A stretch of 64,000 bases of DNA, from contig OX485803.1 of NCBI GenBank assembly GCA_950295325.1, positions 45,709,554 to 45,773,553 of the forward strand, in the 5' to 3' direction. A model generated the notes under the pieces. That model made no database searches. It was not told where the DNA came from and worked only from the letters and a program-made list of their open reading frames with translations. Shown piece after piece: positions 1 to 13,000 of this stretch. Made by a program: the position numbers and the translations under genes. This DNA is from Polytrichum commune. Lineage: Eukaryota > Streptophyta > Polytrichopsida > Polytrichales > Polytrichaceae. Numbering within the stretch: position 1 is the first letter of the stretch; every line of letters starts with the position of its first letter.

Positions 1-498
1 AATTACGAATGTCATGGCAATATTTATTTTCAAGGCGCATGGCATCTAAAGAGAAAACCCTAGCCGGATGTCAATCCAAGCACCAAAACAAGGTGTATTA
101 ATGTCAAGTTCAATGTCGCGTCAAAGCACATCACAACCTGACAACGAAAGTAAGATGAAAACGGAGTCCAATGGAATTTACAGATTCAAAAGGCAATGGA
201 TATTTGGTATAATGACATCCCAAGTTTAGAATCAAGTTCAATGTTCAATTGAATACAAATCAATGATTCCAGATAACTTGAATGCGTGAAAGGGACACCA
301 AAGCAAGATACAATGGAAGTTGATAATCAAGTCAAGGTAAACGAGGACCCCATGGCAATCAAAAATTGCAAAAGAAGTCAAATGTAAAGGTTGATGGCAT
401 TAAGGTGTACAATTGACATTGAATGCGAAGTTGTATAAAATTTGTGTTGCAAAATTAGTGAACCGAAAGAGATGCGTCACAACTAGATCTCCAAATGC

Positions 499-735
499 AC
501 ATTCCCGGGTTATCATTTCCCCTCCAAAAGCATGGTTGTAAGAAAACCTCCACCAACATCAATCGGATGTCCCGCCACTCCAAACAATGAGTGCAGATCG
601 GTTGCCCATGGTCAAGGAACATATCATAATAAGGAGAAAGAAACTGAGAAGAAATGACAAGACGGAAGTGGAAACTCAACTCATGATGTCGAAGTGCCCC
701 CCCCCCCCCGAGCATGATCACATATTCCACATAAA
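499..735 (+). repeat. Diverged duplicated block, copy 1
   Basis: This block shares an ordered series of short matches with 1,345-1,585: aaatgcacattc, ccccgccactc-like, gagtgcagatcg, gacaagacggaag and gatcacatattccac. The order and spacing are kept while the intervening bases differ, so this looks like an old duplication or two insertions of one repeat. No protein is recognisable in any frame. Confidence 0.5.
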
Positions 736-1344
736 AACCGCCAAAACAACAATTTTTTTGTGTCGATCGTGCCCCGACACCTCCAAGCTAGGCATTTGCT
801 AAACACATGTCCACATCTTTAGTTCATATTGACAACATCAACACACCCACCACATCCATTTGCTCCCCACATCCACACAACAATGGCCATAGGATTCCAG
901 GGACAATCACTCGACAATTTTCAATGTGCAATACTGCCATGGGAACCTAAAAAACGAACTCAAATTCCACACGCACATGCGTGTGGGTAGGAACCTAACC
1001 CTTAATATGAAGACAGAAGGTAGTGACACTCACACATACGATGCAAGAAGTTGGTAAGGAAAAAATGAACAAGAAGCCATGAAACCCATAAAAGACCAAT
1101 CACATTGCAAAAAATCAAATCTTGCACATCACCAACACGCATGCAACCAACTGTGAAAGAAACTTGTGAAACTCATAAAACCATACATCGCAAGCAACAA
1201 GAAGATTTTTTTTTTTAAAGAAGTTGGAAGCATACAATCTCAAAATCAATCCAACATATCCCCAAACCACAAACAAACAACAAACCTAATGACGATGTTA
1301 TGGACATGTTGCGAAGAAGGCATGGAAGCACCACCGGCATAGTT

Positions 1345-1585
1345 CGAAATGCACATTGCTAGGCGCCACCCCCTCTCAAGCCACGGCCCCAAAAAATTCT
1401 CTGCTAGCATCAGTTGAAAGCCCCGCCACTCTAATTGAAGAGTGTAGATCGACCGCCTCCAGCCACGGAGCACAACAAAAGAATAAGGAAGCCGAGAAGA
1501 AGGGACAAGACGGAAGCATGAACCCATGTCACGAAGCCGAAGTGGTCATCGACCATGATCCCATATTGCACACAACACTCAAATA
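1345..1585 (+). repeat. Diverged duplicated block, copy 2
   Basis: Second copy of the block at 499-735. It shares aaatgcacattg, ccccgccactc, gagtgtagatcg, gacaagacggaag and gatcccatattgcac in the same order. Open frames on both strands are by-products of low stop density and show no domain. Confidence 0.5.
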
Positions 1586-3959
1586 GTGGCACAATTACCT
1601 GACACAATCGCGGCCTGCCTATATACAAAGGTGACCTCAAAACCACTAGCTTGCACGGCAAATCCATTTGATGCCGGGATCCAGACAACAATGTCGGAGC
1701 AAGTCCAAAGCCACAAATTCGCGAACTATCTTATATGTGGGAACAATTAATCATGAACAAGTCCCAAATATGTTAGATTTCTCATCGTAAACAACCTTTA
1801 GTGGCCTCATCACTAGAGGTAGAGATATCCATATCCATTGCCATGATATCCCATACCATGTATGGAAAGAATACACTAAAACCAAAAAGCCCTATGATTT
1901 AATTAAAAAGCTTCACAAGTCCTAATATATTAAAGGAAAATAAAAGAAATTGAATCTTTTAAAAACCTTGAAAAATGCTTGCAGATGACCAAAAATGTAG
2001 ATGCCTTGTTGGTTTGGTCACCAAAAATTTGTAGCAAAATTTGCTACCAAGCATGCTAAGTGTTCCTCTCGCCTCTCTTAAAACAAAATTACACTAAATT
2101 GTATTCCTTAAACCTTAGAAAACAACCAAGTCATTCCTTTTCGTGCAATTTAGATGCTTATGACAAAAACACACAATGTATGCTCTCGATGATCACACTC
2201 GTGGCCAAACAAACACATTGTTGCACTACTCCTAATTACATGTGGTCGTCATGCCACCGCCAATCTACTATAGGCCAACAATGGCAAAATCACTACCTAT
2301 TGCCACAATAGAGGCTCAATTGGCAAGCTTAGCCAAGCTATGACCAATCTAACGGGCCTAGCCAAGCCACCAAGGATCCCAAACAAAATATCTAAGGGGG
2401 AGGATGAGGGAGGAATGTTAAATCCTCCTCCCATCTCTTAATGGCCACCTTCATCATCACATGCCACATATTTGCATGTTTCATATCCTTTGAGAAGTGG
2501 GTGCATGGAGAAAAAACATCCATCCAATGCAATCTACCTTAGCCCTGCTATCCTCGAAGCTTGCTAACCTTGAACATTTAAGGGTCTAGCTGCACATCCC
2601 AGTTAAGGCTATGGTTAGAGTAAGTAACCACTCAAATTATTTATATTATGCTTGCATTGCCCAATTAAGAGAGTTAGCTAATATACAAGCGCTAAGGTAG
2701 CTAACCTATGTGAGAGCTAATCTATCTCACGACCACGCCACCTAGTTAAATAAAGGTTTCAATAAAAATGATCAAAATTGAAGTTAGCTAACTTTTGGGA
2801 CCTTGCTTTTGTGAAAAAAATCTTATCTCATCCATAACCCTTGATATACAACCCAAGTTTTTGTCTGGAATACTTGTTTGCCATTTTTCCCATTTCTCCT
2901 TTGTTCCGCTAGGAGGTGGACCACAATAATTTTTATATTTTCCTAAATTAGCATATGCAATAAAATAATAAATAGACAAATTAATGTCAAATTCAGACAA
3001 ATATACTTTTTAAGTGTAAATATATTATTATAATGTATTTTAGTCATAATGAAACACAAATGGTTTGGGCCACATAATTATAATGTATCATAATTATTGT
3101 CATGTTCAAAACTTGGGCAAATCGAGCAAAACTTTGGTTGATCAATCTTAACTCTTTAAAATTGGTCAACCTTTGGTCAATGGTAACCGGGATGGCGGTC
3201 ATGTGATCGGTTAGCTCGCATATGAGTCAGGCAATTGACTTCACTAATGCCCCTCCCCACCTGACTTTAGCTAAGCCTAAAAGTTAGTTCTAAAAACACA
3301 CTCATCACACCATCGACATTATCTAGTGCCGAGCCTAGTTGGCAAATGATGTGGCATGGTTTAAAAGTGGAGGTTTTAAGCCTCAAGCACCGACCCTCTC
3401 ATCGGTACCTAGACTTGAGGCAAGAATGTAGGACCTTTAGTCGCCTCCCGCCCTTGTGATTGGTTGCTTCTAGTCTTAGCTATGAGGGCACATGGAGCTT
3501 CATTAACAAAAACCAATGATAAGATAAATGAGTAGTAAGGCATTTGGGGATGGGACAAAAACTATCCAACATTCATTGCTTGGTAGATAAAACAATGAAC
3601 ATGTGTGAAAGCTACTTAACTAAAAGCTACTTGAAAACCTCCAGAGCAAGTTCTTGTAAGTGCATTGGGATAGCCGGATGCCTCTGCTATAACCGAGGGA
3701 GCTTTACCCGGGTTTTAGGAAAAACTTTGGTTATTTGGGGAGGGGCATAACTCACATGTTAGCTAATTCTCCTATCTAGGTGGTGCAGCCATGATTTTAA
3801 TTACCTAGAATTTGGTTAGCTAATGCTCACTAACTTGTAAGTTAGCTAATTCTCTTAACTAGGTTGTGCAGCTGGACCCGAAAATGGTGGTTATGTGACA
3901 TACCGTGGCAATTTACCAGGACTGGGTGGGGGTGCTGGAACAGGTGCATAGTGAGGGAC

Positions 3960-3976
3960 TAGGGTTTAGGGTTTTA
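3960..3976 (-). promoter_or_regulatory. Telo-box (interstitial telomere-like motif) just upstream of PUS7
   Basis: The plus strand reads tagggtttagggttttag, so the minus strand carries two overlapping plant telo-box units (aaaccctaa). It lies 45-60 bases before the first ATG of the PUS7 gene, in the promoter or 5' leader. In plants telo-boxes are enriched at genes for translation and ribosome biogenesis, which fits a pseudouridine synthase. A related copy lies at about 8,377, inside intron 5. Confidence 0.55.
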
Positions 3977-4020
3977 GCCTAGCCAGCTTCTCCGAGTCGA
4001 GCAAGATTCCGTTTGCTATT

Positions 4021-7000
4021 ATGCTGTGGACAAAACCATGTTTGAAGTTTGATATAGACACCATTTCCTGTCAAAATGCTGTCAAATTCTCTTCATCCCA
4101 AACTTCCAATCGCAATCGCAAGAAGTTGACGGCGGTTGTGCCACATGTGATGCAATGCGCCAGCCGAATTCTTCGATCGTCTAGAAATAATGTGGCATTG
4201 CGGAGACTCTTGTGCTTGTCTAGCTCCACACAAACTAGTGCTGCTGTGGAGTTAGGCAAAAGCGCAGGTGGTGGTGGTGGAGAATTCACACAGGGGAGGA
4301 GCTACGGCTGGAGGTTTTGTGGGAGTTCGGCTGCCTCGCGGATTGTTACTATTGTGGACGGAACAAACCCGTCCACTTCGTACCCAGGTAAATGCAGAAT
4401 TCCTTCCTTCCTAGAGAGATACGACTTCGATGTGTGAATTATGGTGTTGCTTCATATTCGACTTTTTGTCTAATTGTATATGTAATCTCGAAATGGACAT
4501 CACGAGAATTAGAGGGACTTTCAGGACTACTGCTCCCTTTCAAAGGTGTACACCTTGTCTGCACTTGACCTAATCCCGACCAAAGGCTGAATTGTTGAAA
4601 ATACATGGTTCACCTGAAGAAACTTGTCCGCTTTGTACCGAGCTAAATGCAGAATTCCTTTCAAGAGAGAGATGACTCCCATGTGAGAATAGTGACGTTG
4701 CTTCATTTTCGAGTTAGTCTAATTTTATGTGGAATTTTGAAATGGACATTGCAAGAAATATTAGAGGGACTCTGAAGACCTTGAATGGGCGCAGACAAGC
4801 TGCCCCGCACCTAACCTGATCTCCACCAAGGGCAAAGACTGGGTTCCCACAGGGTTTGTTAAAAACAACTGGTTCACCTGAAGAAACCTGTTCACTTTGT
4901 AGCGAGTAAAATGCTCAATTACTTTCAAGAGAGAGATGATTATGATGTGTGAATTATGGTGTTGCGTCATTTTTGCATTAGTTGAATTCTATTTGTAATT
5001 CCGAAATGGACACCACGAGAATTAGAGAGACCTTGAAGACTATTGCCTCCTTTCAACGGTGAACACTTAACTGGCACACGGACAGACCAACCTGCAATTA
5101 ACCTAATCTCCCCCAATGGCAATTGCATGGGTTCCCACATGGATGGTTGAAAATATACGGTTCTCGTTGAGAAAAACATCCATGATGTAATGAGGTAAAT
5201 GCATGCTTCCTTCCAAGGGAGAGATGACTCCAATGTTGTCACCAATTGTGAATTATGGTGTTGCTTCATATTTGAGTTAGTCTTATTCTATATGTCATTC
5301 CAAAACGAACATTGCAAAAATTAGAGGGGCTTTGCAGACTACTACCTTATTCCAATGGTCAACACCTTGAATGGGCACGGACAAGCTGGCCTGCACCTAA
5401 CCTAACCTCCCTCAAGGACTTGCCCTTGGGTTCCCTATAGTTAATTGCTTCATATCCTTGTTGAGGCTTTTGGGTTTAAGCCACCCTTGAATTCCTTCCA
5501 TGTTCTTACATTTGCTGATTGACCAAATGTCACCTGGGAAGTGCACTTGTTGAGGGCTTACGGAGTCTCGCATATTGAAGACTTGAAATCTCTAACATCA
5601 AAAGGAATAGGAGCTACATTTTTTGCTGTGTAATGTGGACAAGTTCCTTTGGATTGGAGAGAATTTCTTTTTGGGTAACCTAGCAGCAAATAATGTGAAT
5701 TATTACACATTAGTTCCTCTGATGAATTTACTTCGCAGTTGGCCATTAAATGCCTAGTGTGTCTTCTGAAAGTTCTGGTTTGCATTGAAGGTATTGAAGA
5801 GATGTCTTCTGAAGAGGCAGTTGGGATTTTAGCCTATGCAAATTCCTGCCCTGGGTTCCGAGGCATATTGAAGCAAAGGTTAGTGCTACTTAACAGACAT
5901 CGCCCATTAGAAGAGACAGGGATAGTGTCTTTTGCTTTGCAAAATTATATGTTAATTAGTTGTATCTGCTTTGCCACGATGGACATCACAAAGCTTTGAG
6001 AAAAAATTAAACTTTTTAGAGGCATAGTGCATGTGAACACGAAATACTTGCAGTTCTAAGGTACATGGTTCTAAATTTGTGACATTGATTGATGAGCACA
6101 TATACTATTATGATATTTTAAGTTTTAAATGATTATCATTAGTCATTGACAGGGTGTTCCAATGCACCAAAGTACGTCTTATTCGAGTTCCACTTTCAAA
6201 AGTCATAATGGTTCGAAGTTTTAATGGTGAGATGACCCAAAACCATCACGGGAGTTTGATTCTAAGGTGGTGGACATTCTCAAATCAGTATGTACTTATT
6301 GTGCAAAATTTAAGGGTGTTGGTATTGGGTGGGATAATTTGTTTTAACATACTCCACCTTACTGCATAATTTCGAAACTGATTTTCTAAAATGTATGATC
6401 AGGTTTTCGGATTTCATTGTCAACGAGGTGGATCTCTGTGGTAATGTCACTCATCTTACAAAGACAGAGGCCGATGGCAAGGTTGGTTCTAATCATTGGA
6501 GATGCATATGGATTTGTATAATTTTTGTTGCATTATATTGCTTCAATGAAGCATGGGTGCTTCAATGTTCAACACTACAACTTTTGAACAAAGGTTAACC
6601 ATTTGTCGCAAGAAAATTGGGGTTGGATGTTGATACAAGGGCCTGATCATAATTGTGGCATACACAAAGACGATATAACTAACATGATGAGTTCTTGATC
6701 ACCATCTGCAAAATTGGTCTCAACACATGAATCTGAATATTGAGGATCAAACAAAGGATTTTCTAATAAAAAACCAATAACTTCTCTGGAAGGTTCACCA
6801 AGGCTTCACATCATTATTCACATTGCGCTTATGATGCATGTAAGTAGGTGGTATTATGCATGTAGCAGGTGCATGTAGTAGAAAACATAAGACACGGAGA
6901 GATTTTAGAGCGAGGATGATATTTTGAGTAACAGCCAAAGGGGTTGGTCATTGACTCAGGAAAATGATGAAATAGTTAAAGTTCCAGAGGAAACTGTTGC

Positions 7001-10000
7001 AGACATGAAAGTGGAAGAGGATATTCCCAAGAGTGATGAACATGCAGCTGATGTGTTGGCCTTCAAAGAAATTGCTGGGGAGACCAATGCCAAAGTTCTG
7101 GAAGATCTTCTTAGCCAGATTGCAGGATGCAAGGGTGAAGCTGTTCCTCCTGTAACTTTAGCACCTGATGATGACAAAAATCACAGAGGGGTGAGTCACA
7201 GAATTATCTAACTTTTCTCACTCCACAGACAGATCTGGCTGTTGATTGGTTTGGGAATATTTTCATCTGGTTAGCAAATGCGATGAATCACAAAGATTGT
7301 TATTTAAGTTTCACCACAATTGGAGTTCAGATGTAAAAGTTATAGGAGGTCAAAGTGAAGATTCTCTTTCTCTTTATGTGATCACATAGGTCCTCTCAAT
7401 TGTGATCATAACTGTTCAACCTAGATTGGTGTGTAAATTTTGAGCACATAGTCCAATCGCATTGTAACACGTGTCATTCTGGTGTCCATTCTTAACTATG
7501 AGCCTTGCCATATACCACTCAAATATAGGTGTCCGATAAAGAAGAGTGACTGCATAAGGCCCACATACCTTATGTCGCCATGAAACCACTTTAACGATTT
7601 ACTAAATTGTCTATGTTTGCCTCCAGAATGCCAACCTGTTTCATTTTGATTCAAAGTCTGAGTGTTTCAATCCTCCAGTCCATGAAAGATCATCATCCAC
7701 ATAATGAGCAGCTTGGTGTTTTGTGAGTGGGGGCATGGAAGTATTATTGTGATGCTGATCCCATAAATCTGCTTCAGTGTAGAAGTCATCTTCTTGTGTT
7801 ATTTTACAACCTTACAATTTTGACTGTTGTATGGTCCACCTGGTCCTTGATACTAGGTCTACTCATTTGAAGATATTCATTATATATTTGAGTTAGCACC
7901 AAGGTTTTTGTGGGACTTTTTGACAATGTTCTGTGTAGAATGTATTTGTAAGAGTTATGAACATAACAGTATCTTCTTCCACTTTGGAAGAGATAAAATT
8001 TTCTCATCTGTTGTCATCATTGGCAGATTATTCATAACTTCTTTAAGACCCGATTGACATTTATTGTAACGGACACCGTGGATGGTCCAACCTCAAAGGA
8101 GAAATGTGTGCGTCTTCGTCATCAAATTGGTGGGGGTGGGGGAGTAAAACGTTTTCAGAAACGTGGAAGAGACCCAAGTGGTCGCAGTCGGGATAATAAA
8201 CGTCAAAAATCGACTGATGATGACCGTGACCAACCTTATGATGATCGTGGATCAGACGGTTGGCCAGCTGATCGCCCAAAATTCTTGCAGTTTGTCCCTA
8301 ACCCACCTTTCTTTTTAGAAGAGGAAAAAAAGAAATAGAATACTTAAGACCTGAATGCCTGCAGCATCTTGGAGCTAGGGTTTAGGGTTGGTGACTTGAA
8401 GATAAAAATATTGCTGTATTAATTTTATGTAAATAGTGATGAGGGATTGATTTGTGTCTAGTTCCTATATGTCCCGATTGTCCTTTGTGTTCTTAATTTT
8501 TCATTTTTTTGAGGGTTTGCAGGTTTTATCTTTACAAAGAGAACAAGGACACACAAGATGCATTGACTGTTATCTCCCGAATGCTCCATGTGCAAGTATG
8601 GACTGACTACTTTATCTGATCTAATTTTGTGTGCTCTGTTGTTCTTAACCCTTGAAGTACCACAGGTGTGTTTATGCAGAATACATGACAATTTGTACGA
8701 ACTCCCAACAACTATTGAATCAATGTTATATTTGATCTATGATATTAAGTCCATGTTTAGCACAACCTATTAAAAAGAGGAAGTGAAATGAAAGTCATAC
8801 TTGACCACGGTCATCAGATATACATCATTGTCTTTGAGCCTATGCCATTTGTATGAGGTAAAATCTCCCTATAATTCAGTCTACATATTTGCTTGCTTTG
8901 AATGGTATATTGAATATGATAACTGTGCTAATTATAGACAGAGTTGCTTTTGACATCCAAAGCTTAAAATACCAAGGAATATTTCAAGACCCATCTGTAT
9001 GACATGTTGAAGCCCAAATTGAGCCCCTTGGACATTTAAGGATTACGATAGTGGCAGCCATGTTCTAATGGGTTACAATGAATCCAACTTTTTGAATCAG
9101 TGCTAGTGAGCTCCATCTCTGGTTGATCTATTTGCGAGTGGTGTTCTTGCTGATTTCTTCGTTTAATGATAGTGCTTCTGGATTTTATTGGGCGACTTAT
9201 GTTGTATACGATTGTGGCAGCCAAAGTCATTCGGGTTTGCTGGAACCAAGGATAAAAGAGCCATCACAACACAACGGGTACAAGCATTATTTTTTGAAAA
9301 GGAACACCCATTATTATTCTAGCATAAAAGTTACTAAGCCTTCCAGTTGCATCCGGTTTCTTAGAAAATTCGCTAAACTTAAAGCTTTGTATGCACCAGG
9401 TTACAGTATTTAAGCAGACAGCAGCAAAGGTGGCAGCTCTGAACAAAATTCTATTTGGTCTGAGAGTAGGAAATTACAGGTATGCCTTTCTGTTGTCAAC
9501 GATTCCTGTAGTACTTCTCAGTCAAAGGATTACTGGGGGAAAATTGGGGTGGAGCGTGTGCATGCTGGCATTTTTCTGCTGTCTAACAACAGATTATATT
9601 TCTATGCAGCTATGTGGACAAAGGATTGGTTCTAGGACAGCTTTCAGGGAACCGCTTCACTGTGACACTCAGGTAAGTTAAGTGACTTTGCTCCAGTTCA
9701 GGAGTAGTTGTAATATTGACGTTGATTTAGGGGTATGTAAGGTAAGCGTGCCTAATTTGGTGACTTATCTTGATTGAACACCTATATTTGAGTAGTGGGT
9801 GGTTATGTGTGCATCTAAGAACGGACACCAAAAAGACATCTGTGTACAAGAGATTGAACTACATGCCCAAAATTTTGCTAACCATTCTAGTTTCAACAGT
9901 CAACATCATTAGGGGGACCTATATGATTTTTAAGAGGAAAGAGATTCTTTACTTTGATATCGAAGAAGATATTCATATGAGCTCTGATAGTTATGAGGAA

Positions 10001-13000
10001 AATGTCCTTGCTTTGGATCTGCTAATCTTCTTGTAGTAATTGTAGGTTTAATATCCTAGGAGAAATGGCTTAATTGGAAAATACCATTTAAGGCCTGTCT
10101 GCCTTATGTATTTTGTGCTGCAGCTTTCATGGCATAACTTGCAACTGTTGTTGATGTTGCTCTGTGCTTAGTTGGATTCCCTTTTTGGTAGGAATCAAAG
10201 AACTGTAGCTGAAATGTTCCTGGTTTTATATTCTGAATGAGCTTGCTAGGGGCGTTGAATTTCAGGGGTGTTGTGGCAGAGAGTGACGACGTAATCAAAA
10301 ATGCTTTTGAAGGACTTGGAAAAAGTGGCTTCATTAACTATTTTGGCTTACAGGTTTACTGTAGAACTTTTTTTTAATGTGGTCACATGGCTTTCCTGTA
10401 TTGCTACTATGTGTCTGTAATTTTTTTTATGTATACGAGTATAAGTTCTGCATTCTTTAAGTCTTTGTTGATGATTGTGTGTCAGCTATTGTGCTTCAAT
10501 TGACATAAAATCTGGGTGTTGTCAAAAAATTCAGAGATTTGGAAGTGGTTCTATAGCAACTCACAGCGTGGGAGCTGCCTTACTTAGAGGAGAATGGAAG
10601 GCAGCAGTCAATCTGATCTTGGACCCACGAGAAGGAGATATCCTGCCATGAACCTTCTTACTTTCCCTCTGACTGCTATTTTAAATGTCTAAATTCAGGT
10701 ATCCATATAAAAAAAATTGTTTGATTTCGTTTATGAACTTGAACCTATCTTTTCCATTCCTGTAAGAGCAAATGAAAATATGGTCATCTGCACCAATAGT
10801 AACCAAATGTACTACGGTACAAAGAACCCCGGGGAGCTTTAATTGTGGTGGCATACTTTTCCTAGTGTAGTTTTTCATTCAGCAAAAAAGTCCTTTACAT
10901 GAAACACACATAAGCCAGAAGTCAAAGAAGCTCGTGAATATTATAAGAAAACAGGAAATGCTGATGGCGCCTTGCGACGCTTTCCTCGCTACCTGACTGG
11001 TGAACGTGCCCTTGTAAGTAATTTCTTGCTACACTAGTAATTTGCAGTTGATTTTTTAACCCAGTAGATTTATGCTAATTTCTGGTTGGGCTTGAATATG
11101 TGTCTTGTATTTTGTCTGATCCTTCAATGTAGTTTGCATAGGTCATGCATGTCTTATTTCATTTGAACCTAAAATATGTGTTGTACATGCCAATGTTAAA
11201 TATTGCAGCTCATGAGTCTGAAGAGAGATGCCAACAACTGCCTTCAAGCCATCAATACCATCCCCAGAACCTTACGATTAATGTAAACTAAAAATTATCT
11301 CTTCATCACTCATTCTGAAACTCACCAATCTCCTAGAGGATGTTTAGTTGATCAATTTCATTGTCATATCTAGTTTATCAATTCTCTGTGGTGGCGACTG
11401 AAGATCTCTCACTAGGTACATGATGGTGCCGGGTGTGTGGTCATCCAAGTAGGCATTTAAGTTCAAGAATAAATTCCACGTGGTTTGTCTGAAGAGGTAG
11501 GTAAAGGCCTCTTGATGATAATCTTTAGGTGATTTGATGTATAATTTTGGAATGGGGATTGTTTTGAGGTGATCAGGTATGTGCACAGCTACCAAAGTTA
11601 TCTCTGGAATCACGCAGCCAGTCACCGCACAAAAGCTCATGGTAAAATCCTGTCCATCAAATATATTCTGATGGAACTGTGGAAAGAAACTAGACAAGGT
11701 TCAACTTAAGAATGATAGCTGTCATAGTGTTTTGACATTCATTTTGTTTTTAATTCTCACTTATAATCAACAACACAACCTCCATAATGTGTTTTCTGAT
11801 CTGATGAGAGAGCACAGGCTACCATTATGAATAGAGGAGCTTCAAACCAAAATTAGCCAAGACCTGGAGGCAAGAATTTGTTTTCTATCTATTTTGATTT
11901 ACGGTGCTGAAGACATGGACTGATTTCTTTCGTCTTTGTGTGCAGGAGTTGAGAAGGTTGTGGAAGGGGATCTTGTCTACAACGTTGAGGGAGATCGTGA
12001 CTTTCCGGTAGAGGCAGCTATGGTCAAACCCGAAGAAATTGAGAGGACCTTCCCAAACCAAGAAGTAGGAAACACGGAGGTGGCACTTGATGATGCTGTT
12101 GATGTTGATGTGGCATCAGAAGGTCTCGGCAAAGTAAAGGTACTTGTAACTTCTAGAGTATTTTTATCACTGGATAGAGTTATCCTTCAACCCGATGGGG
12201 CTTTTTTGTAAGGAGTTGGTCCCCTCTGATTTTATTGGTTGTTTTGCATGACATCAATAATTTCTTTCTACTTGTGTTTGAATTTGAATGAAGAGCAACC
12301 AATTTTGGTTCATCAAGGGCCAAACTCTTTTTAGCACCTGTTGGCATGCCAAAATGAGTTTGACCCTCAATGAATCCGTGTAGAAAATTCTACATTCAAA
12401 TCTCCACACTATCTCCAACATTCCACCAAAAACTTACTGAACATGACAGGTATTTAATGCAAATCAACCAACTTCCAACCACAGGTCACGTTGAATTAGA
12501 GTAACTCTAATACATTGGAGTACACAAGATAGAAGTGTTGTTATTACACTTATTCTTCTTTTGACACTGCTCCTAATTCATTTTCCATCATATGGAGATG
12601 ACTTCTCTTTTTTGTTGGTAGTGTGTGACAGCAGAAGATGTTGCAACAGGGAGATATCAGATATGGGATGTGGTCCTTCCCTTGCCAGGGTAAGCTTGCA
12701 GCAAACCTCTTGAAGGACTCTATATACAATAAAGTTATACCTAAAGTGGAGGGAGGGTCAAAAGCACATGCTTTTGAGTTTTTGAGTTTTTGAGGGATCT
12801 TCTCAAATTCCATCAAGAGTATCCTCTATTAAGTCCTAAGAGAGAACTAAAGGAAGATTGCTTGAAGAGTTTGGGGTCAAGAAGAGGGGATTCATGAGTT
12901 CGGCCCAATCTTGAGTTTGAGTCCTGGAATAGACATCATCCTCCTTCATGTTGGCCAAGGTGACATCACCCTCCTTCATGTGGGCCAAGGTGACATCACC

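Larger units (their letters stand above)
1..3955. other. Gene-free, repeat-rich sequence upstream of PUS7
   Basis: I find no convincing coding exon here. Open frames are short, lack recognisable domains and overlap on both strands. The stretch holds a diverged duplicated block (separate entries), a run of C at about 697-710, and AT-rich sequence around 2,900-3,100. Patches near 2,590-2,760 and 3,750-3,870 share the phrase gttagctaa, which suggests old repeat sequence. The last few hundred bases before 3,955 probably include the promoter of the PUS7 gene. Confidence 0.5.

Noticed and set aside
6154-6369. Open frame between PUS7 exons 2 and 3
   Set aside because: Joining 5,878 to 6,403 directly gives the conserved KQRFSDFIVNEVD. 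Including this frame would break the motif.
11344-11697. 117-aa open frame on the minus strand
   Set aside because: It overlaps exon 14 of PUS7 on the other strand and intronic sequence, has no recognisable domain, and lacks splice or promoter support.
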